Source of the DNA: Antitrichia curtipendula
Lineage: Eukaryota; Streptophyta; Bryopsida; Hypnales; Leucodontaceae
Assembly (NCBI GenBank): GCA_951230915.1
Contig: OX579636.1
Location: forward strand, 43,403,912 to 43,467,911
Length of the DNA stretch: 64,000 nt
Direction of reading: 5' to 3'
How positions within the stretch are numbered: position 1 is the first letter of the stretch; each line of letters opens with the position of its first letter. A model generated the notes under the pieces. It did no database searches, was not told the DNA's origin, and worked only from the letters and a program-made list of their open reading frames with translations. Shown here piece after piece: positions 36,905 to 48,004 of this stretch. A program made the position numbers and the translations under genes.

Positions 36905-37335
36905 TCTTCCTTTCCCATTTTTTTGGAGTTAAAAGTAGTTTATGGTTATTTTTCCTTCCCATTCTTTGGGGCTGAACGCAGTTTTTGATTTTTGTCCCTT
37001 TCCATTTTTTGGGGCTGAACGCAGTTTTTGATTTTTGTCCCTTTCCATTTTTTTGGTGATTAAGGTAGTTCACAATTTCTTTCCCTTCCCATTTTTTTGG
37101 TGATTAAGGTAGTTCACAATTTCTTTCCCTTCCCATTTTTTTGGTGATTAAGGTAGTTTACAATTTCTTTCCCTTCCCATTTTTTTGGTGATTAAAGTAG
37201 TTTACAATTTCTTTCCCTTCCCATTTTTTTGGTGATTAAAGTAGTTTACAATTTCTTTCCCTTCCCATTCTTTTGGTGATTAAGGTAGTTTACAATTTCT
37301 TTCCCTCCCCATTTTTTTGGACTAAAGGTAGTTAT
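36905..37335. repeat. 44-bp tandem repeat in two sequence variants
   Basis: Around nine units with a period close to 44 bp. The left units carry TTTGGGGCTGAACGCAG and the right units carry TTTGGTGATTAA(G/A)GTAGTT. Both are preceded by CCCTTCCCATTTTTT. The right units are almost identical to one another, which suggests recent amplification of one variant. Confidence 0.75.
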
Positions 37336-37572
37336 ATTTTCTTTACCTTCCAATTCTTATGAGTTATGACACTTTAGGTAGTTTAGGATATTTATTTCAA
37401 TTCCACTTTGTTATAGATTTTTAATATTTGATTAATGTAGCAAGCATTGCAATAGGTCCAACTTCGGAAAATTAAAATTACTTTCTACAATTTTATGCAT
37501 ACTAATTGTTTGAATAGAACGCTTCAAAGAGATAGACAATGTTGGTCAATGTTTTCAATTTCTGGGAAGTAA

Positions 37573-37898
37573 CATTACAAAAAATTTCAGCCCTTGGAAA
37601 GGCCGCGAGTTTTGGAGGGCTGTGGTGCGATTAGGGAAAAAAATGTTTTGTTTTGTTTTGTTTTTAAATTTTTTTAAATTTTTTTGGGGGAGATCTCACG
37701 TGGCACTACTAGTGCCACGTCAGACTGGAGAATTTTTTAATTTTTTTTTTAATTTTTTAATTTTTTTAATTTTTTTTAATAAAAAAAAAATTAAAAAAAA
37801 TTAAAAAAAATATTTTTTTAATTTTCTGTAATTGCACCGCGGGGGTGCCGAAAAAGCTTTCTAAATAGCCTTATCGAGGGCTGAAATTTTTTGTAATG
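37573..37898. mobile_element. MITE with perfect 22-bp terminal inverted repeats and TAA target duplication
   Basis: The left end (CATTACAAAAAATTTCAG, continuing CCCT) is repeated perfectly in reverse at the right end. TAA lies directly outside both ends. A three-base T-A-rich duplication suggests a PIF/Harbinger-type MITE. Near the middle is a strong hairpin, CACGTGGCACTA / TAGTGCCACGT (about 37692-37717), and T- and A-rich arms. A diverged relative lies at 60678-60991. No gene is encoded. Confidence 0.75.
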
Positions 37899-39940
37899 TA
37901 AACACATTCATAACAATAAAACATGAACTAGACATTCTTAAACTTTTTGAAAATGAGGTTCTACCCAGCAGTCATTAGTGCTAACAAATGTCTAATATAA
38001 ATATGTACAAAAGGCCATCAAAAGTTTGAATTTGAATTTTTCCTATTCTAAATATATATGACTGAGGTAGATATATAGGTTCAAACCACAGTAATAGGAG
38101 CTAGTATTGGACGTTATTGAGGTGCTCATGCAGGTTCTTATTGGAATATTCTAACAGAAATTGTTGCTTATTCATCTGAAATACCCCTCAATTGGATGAA
38201 TTGAAGAACCATTAATATGGATGACTGAATGAGTGCTTACAACTACATTTTGGTTTAATTTATTCAAACTTAGAAACTTAACATCATTATTGAGTGTTGT
38301 ATTATGTCGAATAGCCATAAGTAAAAAACAAAGCACTACCAAAAAAATTCATGTTTTAAGGCATACCCAATAATCAGAACAAAGATTCTTTAAAAAAAAC
38401 AATCGTTATGCCAAAATTGTCTCCTATTAATTTGTTGGGATCTTATAGCCTTTTTATTACAATGAGTGCTTTCTACCTGAAGGTATGCCTCGCTAAGAGA
38501 ATCGATCAATTTTTTGGTCACCCAAAAAAATCATAAAAACTAAAATTATAAATTGAGAAGTTTACCTTTCTCATCAAAAATACTCTATACTATTGTGGGT
38601 ATTAAAGAACTTCATTCATCCCATTATTTTTGGACTAGTGATGAAAAAGTTATGGAGTGTTTTATTTATCAAGCAATCTCATCATTTTCTTCAAAAAATA
38701 ACTCATGGTTCTTTATTGAACTCCACTTTTACATTTTTGTAAGAAAAGAAGTTGCACGTGGGTAGGGTTGCTAGCTAAAACAATGTCATTGTTGCAATTA
38801 GTGTATTTAAATTCCATCTTACAGTCAAGTACTGAAGAGTTCATTTTTTCCTTGATTGTGGTATTTCATATGGAGTATTTGCTTCAACATTTCAATTTCT
38901 TGCAAAATTAAAATGAAGTGTGCTTTTAAAACAAAAATATAAAGTGACCCTCAATTGACGTCTTCAACACAGTTTTTTTATTCAATACCTATTAGAGCTG
39001 TGGTATTTTAGATAAATAGATTCAAAGTAACAAAATCAAATCACGGAAGGTGCCAAAACAATTGGCGTTCTTTACTTTAAATGCAAAGATCTTGCTAAAC
39101 ACGTGGGAGAAGTTTTTTAAATTTCTACCACACATACTTTTACTTGTGTACTGCACGATTGATTTGGTGTGTCAAACATTAAGAATATTTGTAAAGCCTA
39201 TAAAGGAAAAGTGTCACAAAATCTGAATTATTTTAGTGGAATACAATGGAACACCTAATTAACATGAAATATGAAATGTCCATTTATAAACTACAAATTT
39301 TTTTAGGAATATGTGCACTTTATTACGCCACAATATTTCCATTATGACCTCTAAATATAATATTTAGAGCATTTAGAATAAAATAACTCAATTAAACCCA
39401 TCATTGTTGGGTACTACCTCAAAACCTCTAAATAGCAATCATTCTCTTCAAGGCCATTTCATCAGCATTCTACATTAAAGCTTCTAGAAAGGTTAATTAT
39501 GCAGGGCAATGATCAACGCTTTTAAAAATTACCTTGTGTAAAATTTTGACGATTTCTTTTGAGCTTAATATTGGAATAAACCATTCTTTGCAAACATCCA
39601 AAATCGTTTGTTTTTTCTCTATTTGTTAGAAATATTAATATATAGTCAAATGTGGGACCAAAGAAATGTCTAAAATTGCAAATATTATTATAAAATGCAA
39701 CTTCAAAGAACAAATTGAAGATGACAATGAAACATAATTTGGAAAATGTGATTCATACATCACATTTAGGTATCGGTAATTAGATCAAGCACTACACTAA
39801 CCAATTTTTTTCAATAGAATTATTAAAAAAAATTTAATAGAATTATTCAAATAATTCTATAATATTCATGTTCAATATCTCTTTTTGAATTTAAAATTCA
39901 AAAATGTTGAGAACATAGTACAGTGTAGCATGTCTGGATT
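37899..39940. other. AT-rich stretch, nothing recognised
   Basis: No coding sequence or clear repeat could be supported by eye. The short open frames at 38553 and 39522 look random. Confidence 0.5.
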
Positions 39941-40700
39941 TTGTCCCAAAATCTTTTAAATCAAATCTTTCTATGCAGTTAAAAATACTTTGTATAAAAA
40001 ACAAAGTTCTAAATTGTTTTGAATTTCTTCTTATGTGAAAATGATTTCAAGTCTTCCTATCTTCTTGTCACATGTCAAATTTCTCACCAAAAAAATATGA
40101 AGATGAAGAACATATTATACATAATTCAAACCAGTTCATGTCTTTTCAAAATGTACTCTACAATTTTTTTAAATGATTTCTATAGTCATTTTTTCTTACA
40201 ATTGTAGTGCATCTGAGGCTTATTTCTACAAGCCCTAAACACTATAAAATGAAGATTTTAACCCCTAAATGCCCAAGGCCTGTTTTGGGCTTCCTGGATT
40301 TTGCTCTAAATTTTACAAAATGCCAACATTTTAAAAAGTTATATCAATTTTTTTGGAATTGTAAACGTATAAATTCAAACTAGGCATGTTAGAGATCTCA
40401 TAGGAAAAGAAAACACAACAATATCACTTATGGAGTGAAAGATTATACTATTTGACCATGAGGGTGCTAAAATTCCAAAAATATTTCAATCTTCTTTACA
40501 TGAGTCAAATCTAAAAAGTTGGTGATAAAAAAAATATGAGGTTAAAGGGCCTAACTTGTATAACCCCAATCAATTTATGGCTTCTTAAAATCTACTCCAC
40601 AATTTTTTTAAATGAATTTTGAATGTGATTTTTTTTGCAAGATCTAGTGTATTTGAGGCTCATTTCCGAGAGCTCTCAACACTCCGGGAAGTCAAGATTG
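39940..40700. repeat. two diverged direct copies of a roughly 400-bp unit
   Basis: CTGGATTTTG at 39940 and at 40302, the ACAATTTTTTTAAATGA block at 40157 and 40587, and the GAGGCT(T/C)ATTTC block at 40212 and 40650 follow the same order. The region is thus an old tandem duplication. Confidence 0.45.
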
Positions 40701-40903
40701 CAATGGGTACCCTAGTACAGAAACTTGAATAGAAAAATCACTATTATTTATTTTCAAGATTGGATTTTTGGTACTAAAATTAGACTTCAAGAATAACTTC
40801 AAAAAAATATAAGTTACTAAAAATAACAACTTGGTTAGGTTTTATTTAACTTCAAAGTTTTGCAAACACTAGATTCGGGTGCCTTGGGCATTTAGGGGTT
40901 AAA
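40257..40903. mobile_element. possible element with 23-bp terminal inverted repeats
   Basis: TTTAACCCCTAAATGCCCAA (continuing GGC) at 40257-40279 is present in reverse at 40881-40903. The enclosed 600 bp have no gene. No target-site duplication was recognised, and the left end falls inside a direct repeat, so it may be a chance product of duplication and inversion rather than a transposon. Confidence 0.4.
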
Positions 40904-40959
40904 TGAGCACCGTTGCACAACATTTTGAATACAATGATTAAAATCATTCACATTGAATT

Positions 40960-41760
40960 GAGTATATATATATACTAGCGTGCCCTGAGCCATTGCCACA
41001 ATCCAAAAAATAAAAGTAACAATATTTTTTTATTTTTTTTATTCAATAAATACTTTGAAATTCAATAACTTTCACATTGCAGGTCCAAATGCCACAAAAT
41101 GCAGCCCGTGCACCCCTCCTAGACAAGGACTTTTTGACAATACCAAGCACACCTTTGGGGAACACACGGTCCGGAAGATCTCAATGTAACAAACAAACAA
41201 ACAAAACAAAACAATCAAAACAAACAGCCAAACTTAAAGTATGGACTTATACCGCTAGCACAATAAAAACAAAAGTAAAAGCTATATTTAAAACCAAAAA
41301 TAACTCAAAAATCCATAATTTTACCACCCTAGGTCCAAACTCCACAAAGCAAAGTGTGCCCTATGTTGTTGCCAAACCCAAAAAGTAATTTTTTAATTTT
41401 TTAATTCAAAAAGAACTTTGAAATTTCATAATTTTTCCTTCGTAGATCTAAACGCCACAAAACCAAGCCCTCCTTGTCGAGGGCTTTCCAGTGCTACCAA
41501 GAACATCATAATTTGACACACAGTTCAATTTTTTTTTTAATTTAACATAATTTAGTAATTTTTTGATCCATAATTTTTTTGAAATTCAATAACTTTTGCA
41601 CCATAAGTCCAAACGCCACAAAACAAAGCCCGTGCACCCCTTCTGGTCGAGGGCTTTCCGACAATACAAAGCACGCCTCCGGGGGATGCACGCTCCGGAA
41701 GATTTCAACTTGACAAACAAACAAACAAAATAAAACAAAACAAACAGCTTGTTTTGAGGT
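40960..41760. repeat. diverged tandem repeat containing CCAAACGCCACAAAAC...GAGGGCTTTCC
   Basis: At least four diverged copies lie at about 40980, 41080, 41340-41480 and 41605-41750. The two best copies (41080-41220 and 41600-41750) share the GCCCGTGCACCCCT block, AAGCACRCCT, CTCCGGAAGAT and a run of CAAACAAA. Open frames here follow from the repeat. Confidence 0.6.
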
Positions 41761-43420
41761 ATGAATTTTTTAAAAGTAGATGATGTCACAAAGTACCGAA
41801 AAGCATGATTTCTTTTTTATCACCAGTTTGGCGTTAAACGTTTAAAGTGTATGTTTGTTGTCCACTAAGGGAGGAGGCTTGCACTATGATTAAGCATTTT
41901 GAACCGAACATGACACAAAGGTACATTTTGCTTTCTTTAATGTACCAAAATGTACAGAAACTGTACATTCTAGGAGGTAGTTGCTTTTAGAGCCGTATGG
42001 AATTTCAACTTCAAAATTTCTTACCTAATTCCACAAACCTCCAAATAATATGAAAACAACTTGGGTTAGATGTCATTTCTTATTGTCTTTCAAGGAAAAT
42101 TAAGAAAACAAATATTTCATGATCACTGTGATCGCTGAGGTCACGGTTTGGGTCGGGAATGGTCTGGGTATATGTACTGGGGTCCGGGTATCAATTGAGG
42201 TTGATCCTCGTTATCGTCGATGGCTCCTAGGGTTTCTGGGGTTTGCTTTCCCGGGCTTTGCCTTCGTCGTGGTTCACAGAATACCGCACTGTCAGAATCT
42301 TGCGGTGAATATCGATGTGCTTGTCTTGTTCCTGCGGGCGGGCGCGTACCGAGATTTTTGTTGGAGTTCTCTTGGGTTGGCTGGGTGTAGTTGTGTAGTT
42401 TCGTTTTTCATTGCGGGTGTTGGGGTTTGCAGTATCCTTCTAGCTAGATTTGAAGCAGGAGAAACCTGCATGAGTGCTGCCATTTTTGGCCTTGTTCCCT
42501 ACAGCGTCGAACGTCCCTGCAAGCACGTCGTGGAGCGTAAGCAGCCAGGTGATTTCCCAAAACTTTGTCATTCTTATTGCTTTGCTTTCTCTCTGTTTGC
42601 TCTTGTAGGCTCTGTCGGTTTTGTTTGAGTCTCGCTAGGTTGCTTTGTGGACTTGATCGCGGTGGGCGTGGACGTCAAGATCTGTGGTTGGGGTGAATTT
42701 CGGGCGATGCAGTTTTAGATTGTGAGTTCCGTAGAAATTTGTTGTTGTGACTTACGAAATTTAGTATTTGCGGTGGGAAGTGCTAGCTTGTAAGAGCAAG
42801 TCGCTACTGCAGTTGAGTTCTGTGATGCTGGTTGTCATACTGGTTTTGGATTTGCACCTGTTTCTAGGCATGCCGTCACTTATCACCGCAATCTCACCGG
42901 CCGACTGTTTAAACCTCAGTATGTACATGACTCGTAATCGTACATTCAATCAATTCTCAATAATCTCACCAACGAGAATCTGAAAACAAAATTCAAATCC
43001 AGTACCAACGTAACTAGCGCTACATCTTTCAGCACCTGCATCTTGTTTGAATAGTGACGACTAAGTTGTTGGGGTTCTGGATTTGGCTTCATGGTCTTTG
43101 ATTCGGCCTTGGATTTGGTTGCCAGCTTGTAAAGTTTGGAGGTCTTACTTTCGAGGGTTTGTAGTTATCGGTAGTTTCCATACTTCGAAATTTCTAGGCT
43201 GCATCGATTGGTGATTTCTAGGTTTGCAATGATCGGTTGTTTCCAAATGATCGGTGATTTGTTTGGCTGCATCGATCCAGTGATCGACTGATCAAGATGT
43301 TCATGAATTTTGAGGAAGCTCGTTCTTTGACATGTTTCTGAATTTTGAACTGATTGTGGAATTTGAATGATTCCCGAGGCATGGTTGTCATACTGTACGG
43401 ACGTCCGGTTCGCCCATCCG
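41761..43420. other. GC-richer region without a recognised gene
   Basis: From about 42120 to 43420 GC content rises and a 169-codon frame (42119-42628, hydrophobic) is open, but it has no motif, and its codons look unlike the genes nearby. GATCGATT / ATCGGTGATTT words resemble those at 4.5-6.3 kb. At 43400-43440 there are several GGACGTCC / CCGTCCG words. It may be a promoter or leader region of the kinase-like gene. Confidence 0.3.
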
Positions 43421-43544
43421 TCCGTCCGGGATGTCCGTTAGAGGTCTCACCCGCCCGATACAGTCAACACAAAGTTGACTTTATGAAACAAAAAAAGTAG
43501 GCCACGTGGACGCCACGGGGACGCCACGTGGATTTAGGAACATG

Positions 43545-43740
43545 CAGGGCGGGGACTCCAGAGTCAGGGCGGGGACTCCATTGAGTGGGGGCAGGGACTC
43601 CATCCAGTAGGGGCGGGGACTCCAGACAGTGGGGGCGGGGACTCCAGTGAGTGGGGGGCGGGGACTCCAGTGAGAGGGGGCGGGGACTCCAGAGAGTGGG
43701 GCGGGGACTCCAGCGACTGGGGCGGGAACGTGAGGAGGAC
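43545..43740. repeat. minisatellite GGGCGGGGACTCC (inverted orientation of the GTCCCCGCCC family)
   Basis: About nine units of roughly 21-24 bp with the constant core GGGCGGGGACTCCA and variable spacers such as GTGAGTGG. The core is the reverse complement of the GTCCCCGCCC arrays at 47.6, 52.7, 55.4 and 56.4 kb. It ends about 50 bp before a TATA box. Confidence 0.85.
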
Positions 43741-43789
43741 GGGGCGTGGACGGCACGTGTCGGGGCGGGTACTTGAGGAGCGGAGGAAC

Positions 43790-43797
43790 TATATAAA
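43790..43797 (+). promoter_or_regulatory. TATA box of the kinase-like gene
   Basis: TATATAAAG directly follows the minisatellite and is itself followed by GAGTCCCCGCCCTCATTT. The TATA box of the RING gene at 47869 is followed by almost the same sequence, so the core promoters are homologous. A GTGAGT...TTGCAG intron (about 43874-43954) may lie in the leader before the ATG at 43982. Confidence 0.65.
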
Positions 43798-43981
43798 GCG
43801 AGTCCCCGCCCTCATTTCTTTGCCAAGTCCGCGCCCTACGCCTCACACACTAGTTTGTCCCCACGGCCTATGTGAGTGAGTTTGGTGGGTGGTGGGCTTG
43901 GCCCTCATATGTGACCCGGTTTTTTTCAAATTTTCGGGGCTTTTGTGCTTGCAGAGGCCCATTGAACAATTTCTTTTCGTT

Positions 43982-45562
43982 ATGGCGGGGGAAGGGAGTG
44001 CATCGGCGGAGAAACGTCCTATGTTTGTAGATTTAGATGATGTCGGTGAGATGGTAATTCCATCCACGGACAACTTGATGGCCTCAGGTTCATCGAACCC
44101 TTCTTCATCAAGCCAAAAGAAACGCAAGAAAGCACTCAATCCCCATATGCCTCCACATGAATTCATAGTTGAAGGGAGAGCAATAGTTGTGGTGTTCTAC
44201 ACTCGTCGCAGTACGACTATGTTGACCAGGGAGTATGTGGCGCTCAACGAAGAAGGGTACCACAAACTCACGAGGGACCTGCGAACGGAGCTGGAGTCAA
44301 AGTTTGAAGCATCTGAGAAATTCAACAATTTCTCCGATTATTGGTTGTACCAAGACTGGCTGGATAAACAGGTGGTTGCCTTCACAACCAATATAGTGTC
44401 AAATTGGTGTTACCACATGGGGAAGAAAGAAGATGGTAGCGATTGGGACACACAAAATAAAGAGGTGGTTGCAAAGTTGAAAATCATTCAAAACTTTGCT
44501 CAACAATTTTCTTCATCACGTAAGAAAAAGCAAGCACCTTGGAAAGCGACAATTGAAGACACCATAATAGCTCATTGTGTTAGTGGAACATTCAAGTGGC
44601 TTGAAAGTTCAGTAAAAGTCATCCCCATGCCGGAACAGAGTGCCGTTGGTTCATATGGGACCGTGAGGAAGGTGATGCTTACAAAACTTCAGAGCATTCC
44701 TAGTTGGATATTTTTTGCTGGGAAGAGCTTGAAAACCACGAATGAAAAGGAGAAGCGCCAAGGAATCATCAATGAGGCGGGCGGGTGTCCAGTGAGACAT
44801 CCTGGCATCATTCGAATTGCGTACCTCCACCCTAAAATGATGGAAGGCTACACGTTATGGTGGAATGGAGGCTCTCTAATTTCTTTCTTATCCAAATACA
44901 ATTCGAAAGTAAGCGAAACATTGGATGTCGATGAGATTAAGCATGAACAAGGTACAGGGTTGACAAAAGAGGAGCTTACATGGGTTGCAACTTACCGACG
45001 GAACCGAGTGAACTTGGTACTCTCTTTGCTTGTCATTGTGGGGAAATGCCACGATGCGCAGTACATGCACAACGACATCACTCCATCCAATATTTTGCTC
45101 CATTTTGATGATTATAAAGAGCACACGGTGTATATAGGGATATGTGATTGGGGACTTTCTAGCCGAGCTGTAGAGAAGGAGCCGTCAAGGTATGGCTTTC
45201 CCAACAAGGACATCCTAGTGAAGGAGAAGAGAATGCGAAGGTTTGCAGCCCCTGAATTGTTTTATATATACGGAGAGCAAGGTTCGGCAAATTCAATTGA
45301 GGCCATGCAAAAAATGCATTTGTATTCCATGGCAGCTGATGCATATGCGGCCGGATGGATAGCAGCACAAATTTGGAAGGAAGAGTGGGACTCCAAATAC
45401 TTTACAACGAAGAATCCAGAGCAGTATCAGAACCTCAGGATCAAATTGGAAAGCCTCGTAAAAGAGGATGTGAGTGAAAGGGCGTCAGTGCCAAATGTTC
45501 TCGACGCATTGAAGAAGGCCCCCCACTGTTGGACTATGCCAGAATGTTGTTATCGTATATAG
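43982..45562 (+). CDS. protein-kinase-like protein with unique N-terminal domain, 526 residues
   Basis: The start chosen is the ATG at 43982 (MAGEGSASAEK); the frame is open farther up but without ATG. Residues 1-215 are an unrecognised domain with a Lys-rich stretch (QKKRKK) and Trp-rich motifs (NNFSDYWLYQDWLDKQ). The kinase-like part follows: GSYGTV (glycine loop, about 222), FFAGKSLK (Lys candidate), MHNDITPSNILL (catalytic loop with HND for HRD), ICDWG (in place of DFG) and RRFAAPELFYIYG (APE). The key Lys, Asp, Asn and metal-binding Asp appear present, so activity is possible despite the DWG and HND changes. It is single-exon, intact and shares its promoter type with the RING and hAT genes downstream. 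This suggests it belongs to the same mobile system (inference). Confidence 0.75.
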   Translation: MAGEGSASAEKRPMFVDLDDVGEMVIPSTDNLMASGSSNPSSSSQKKRKKALNPHMPPHEFIVEGRAIVVVFYTRRSTTMLTREYVALNEEGYHKLTRDLRTELESKFEASEKFNNFSDYWLYQDWLDKQVVAFTTNIVSNWCYHMGKKEDGSDWDTQNKEVVAKLKIIQNFAQQFSSSRKKKQAPWKATIEDTIIAHCVSGTFKWLESSVKVIPMPEQSAVGSYGTVRKVMLTKLQSIPSWIFFAGKSLKTTNEKEKRQGIINEAGGCPVRHPGIIRIAYLHPKMMEGYTLWWNGGSLISFLSKYNSKVSETLDVDEIKHEQGTGLTKEELTWVATYRRNRVNLVLSLLVIVGKCHDAQYMHNDITPSNILLHFDDYKEHTVYIGICDWGLSSRAVEKEPSRYGFPNKDILVKEKRMRRFAAPELFYIYGEQGSANSIEAMQKMHLYSMAADAYAAGWIAAQIWKEEWDSKYFTTKNPEQYQNLRIKLESLVKEDVSERASVPNVLDALKKAPHCWTMPECCYRI

Positions 45563-47480
45563 TATTTAGTTTTTTTACTTTTTGTAGCTTAGCATATAGT
45601 TCAGGCATAGAAGGTAAATCATCCTCATAGAGGACCATGTGTATGTACTTCGCAATTGCCGAACACCTCAAATATATATGAAGTCGGATGCATTGTACAT
45701 TCAAAATCTCATGTGAATATATTAACCTGCTATGTCATTGTTCTTTCTCATTGCATGTTTATGAGTTCTATGAATTGATGATAAAACTTTTATAAAAATA
45801 GTGAATGCAATAGTTTGGTATAAAAATACATACACTTTATCTTTTCACTATGTCTATGTTTTACAGTTTTAGAAGTTAATGAAGCCCCCCCAAAATAAAA
45901 TAAATGATCCAACAAAAAAAAGAATAACATTGAAGTACATTGGGATAATTTTAATCATGAACACAAAAAAAGGTTCAAAAAAATTAAAAATTATAAAACG
46001 AAAAAAAGAAAAGGAAAAGGAATGATGGAACCCAAAAATAAGATTAATGGCTTTGAGTTGAGGTGGAAGAACTTTAGTAAATTAGAAAAAAATAAAGTAG
46101 GGAAAGGAAAGATTGAACGAATAAAGCTAAACTATGAATTCGAATAAAATAGTCTTCTCACTTAATGAACGAAAACAAAATAGAAAATGGAATGTTTGAA
46201 CAAAAAAAAAAAAAATAACTATGAGTTGGGATGGGAGAGTTTTAGGAATGAAGCGAACAAAAAAAGATAATCATCCAAGCCAAAAGGAATGGCATAGAGT
46301 TGGCATGGGAACTCCTTTGTTCATTAATGAAAAAAAAAATAGGAAAGGAAATCATGGAACAAATCCGAAATGGCTTGGGGTTGGTATGGAATAATTTTGT
46401 GAGAGACATAGACCCACAAAAAATAGTGTGTCAAAGTGATTTCAACTAACACCCCAAAAAATTTACCATTTAGTTCGGATAGATTTGCGTTACCACAAAA
46501 AGTAAATGGAATTTCCTTTAGATGAAAGAGCTTGGCTAATAAAAGCAAAAAATGAAATTAATAGGAATGATCATTCAAAAATAAATGGCCTCGAGTTGGG
46601 ATGGAACAATTTTGCTAATAGCGGGAAAAAAAAATCATTCGACCTCACACAAGTGGCATTGAATTCAAATAATTTTTTTTGGTAATGATGCCCACAAAAT
46701 AGGGAAGAGAATGAAAACACCAGAAAAATTATGGCAATCACTTGAAATGGAAGTGTGCTTTAAAAATCAATGTCTAAAAGGGAAGATGGAGTGACCAAAG
46801 CTTTAGAAAAGCATACCAATTTATTTTAGGATTTTTAGCGGGGGGAATTATTTTTACGGACTTAAATAATCTAACATTAAAAGAAATATGAATGGTGGAG
46901 TGCTTTCTTATATGGAAATGATTTGGGTGTCACTATAAAATAATGTAACATCCAAAAAATCTATGGAATAGTGGAGTGATTTGGACATGAAAGTGGTTTG
47001 GGGGTTACAAACTTATAATGAAGCAATTTAACACCCAAAAAAAAAATGGAATGGTGGATTGATTAGGATATGGAAATTATTGGGGTGTTAGAGTGATATG
47101 ATCTAACATTAAATCTCAATATGGACTGCTAGAGTCACTTAGAACATGGAGTAATGTAGAAGGCTCAGAAATCACTCATCTAAGGGCTGGTTCGCATTTC
47201 TACAGTATTTCTTTACATGGGAATATTTTTAAGCTCATCCTTGAAACCAAGAAAAATTGATGAGGAATGTAGCCCAATCGGTTTCATATTTTTTTAAACA
47301 TTATTGAATTAATTATAAATTTTCAAAGGAGATGTGTCCTAGGTCCCTATTTATATTCTTACGTTCTTCATATTGCAATTCTAAAGAAAAATGGGGATAG
47401 CAAAGACAATGATTGGCTCTTGTGATAAAGAATGTTTTTTTCCTTTCTTCCTTTTTGTCTTTTGAGGTCAATTTGAAAAC
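45563..47480. repeat. A-rich spacer with degenerate GGAATGATGGAACAAAAA-type repeats
   Basis: No gene. The words AGGAAAGGGAATGAT, GGAACAAAAA, TGGCATTGAGTTGG and GGAAGAATTTTA return every 60-80 bp in degenerate form. The same words fill 50570-52270 and 54240-55240, so the three spacers share one repeat family. Confidence 0.55.
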
Positions 47481-47596
47481 TGCATCATGTTCATTCTACA
47501 ACCACTTATAGGGGCAGTTCTGAATGCCAAAACTCTTTTCGAGCCTTCTACCTTAGGAAATGGAAATATGTCTAAGCACATTAACTTCGTATATTT

Positions 47597-47862
47597 AAAT
47601 CATGTCCGCGCCCACTCTCTGGAGTCCCCGTCCCACTCTCTGGAGTCCCCGCCCCACTCTCTGGAGTCCCCGCCCCACTCTCTGGAGTCCCCGCCCCACT
47701 CTCTGGAGTCCCCGCCTCCACTGTCTAGAGTCCCCGCCCCCACTCTCTGGAGTCCCCGCCCCACTGTCTGGAGTCCCCGTCCCCTCTCGGTGGAGTCCCC
47801 GCCCCCACTCGGAGGAGTCCCCGCCCCAACTCGATGGAGTCCCCGCCCTGGCGTCCCCCAGC
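47597..47862. repeat. minisatellite CTCTCTGGAGTCCCCGCCCCA
   Basis: About twelve units of 21-24 bp sharing GGAGTCCCCGCCCC, variable in the CACTCTCT part. It ends 7 bp before the TATA box of the RING gene. The repeat contains CCCCGCCC GC-box-like cores. Open frames across it on both strands are repeat artefacts. Confidence 0.88.
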
Positions 47863-47868
47863 TGCAAC

Positions 47869-47876
47869 TATATAAG
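47869..47876 (+). promoter_or_regulatory. TATA box of the RING-finger gene
   Basis: TATATAAGG is followed by CCGTCCCCGCCTCATTT, closely matching the kinase-like gene's core promoter at 43790. Confidence 0.65.
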
Positions 47877-48004
47877 GCCGTCCCCGCCTCATTTGTCTCC
47901 GCCCTGCATACTCTCAGCCTTCCATCTCTTCATTGAGCTGGTTGTGAGCGTTGTGTGGGGTCTACTTGATTGCCACATGGAGGATTTCGCTTTTTTCTAC
48001 AAAA

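Noticed and set aside
42119..42628. 169-codon hydrophobic frame
   Set aside because: No recognisable motif and no matching splice or promoter context; kept only as a note.
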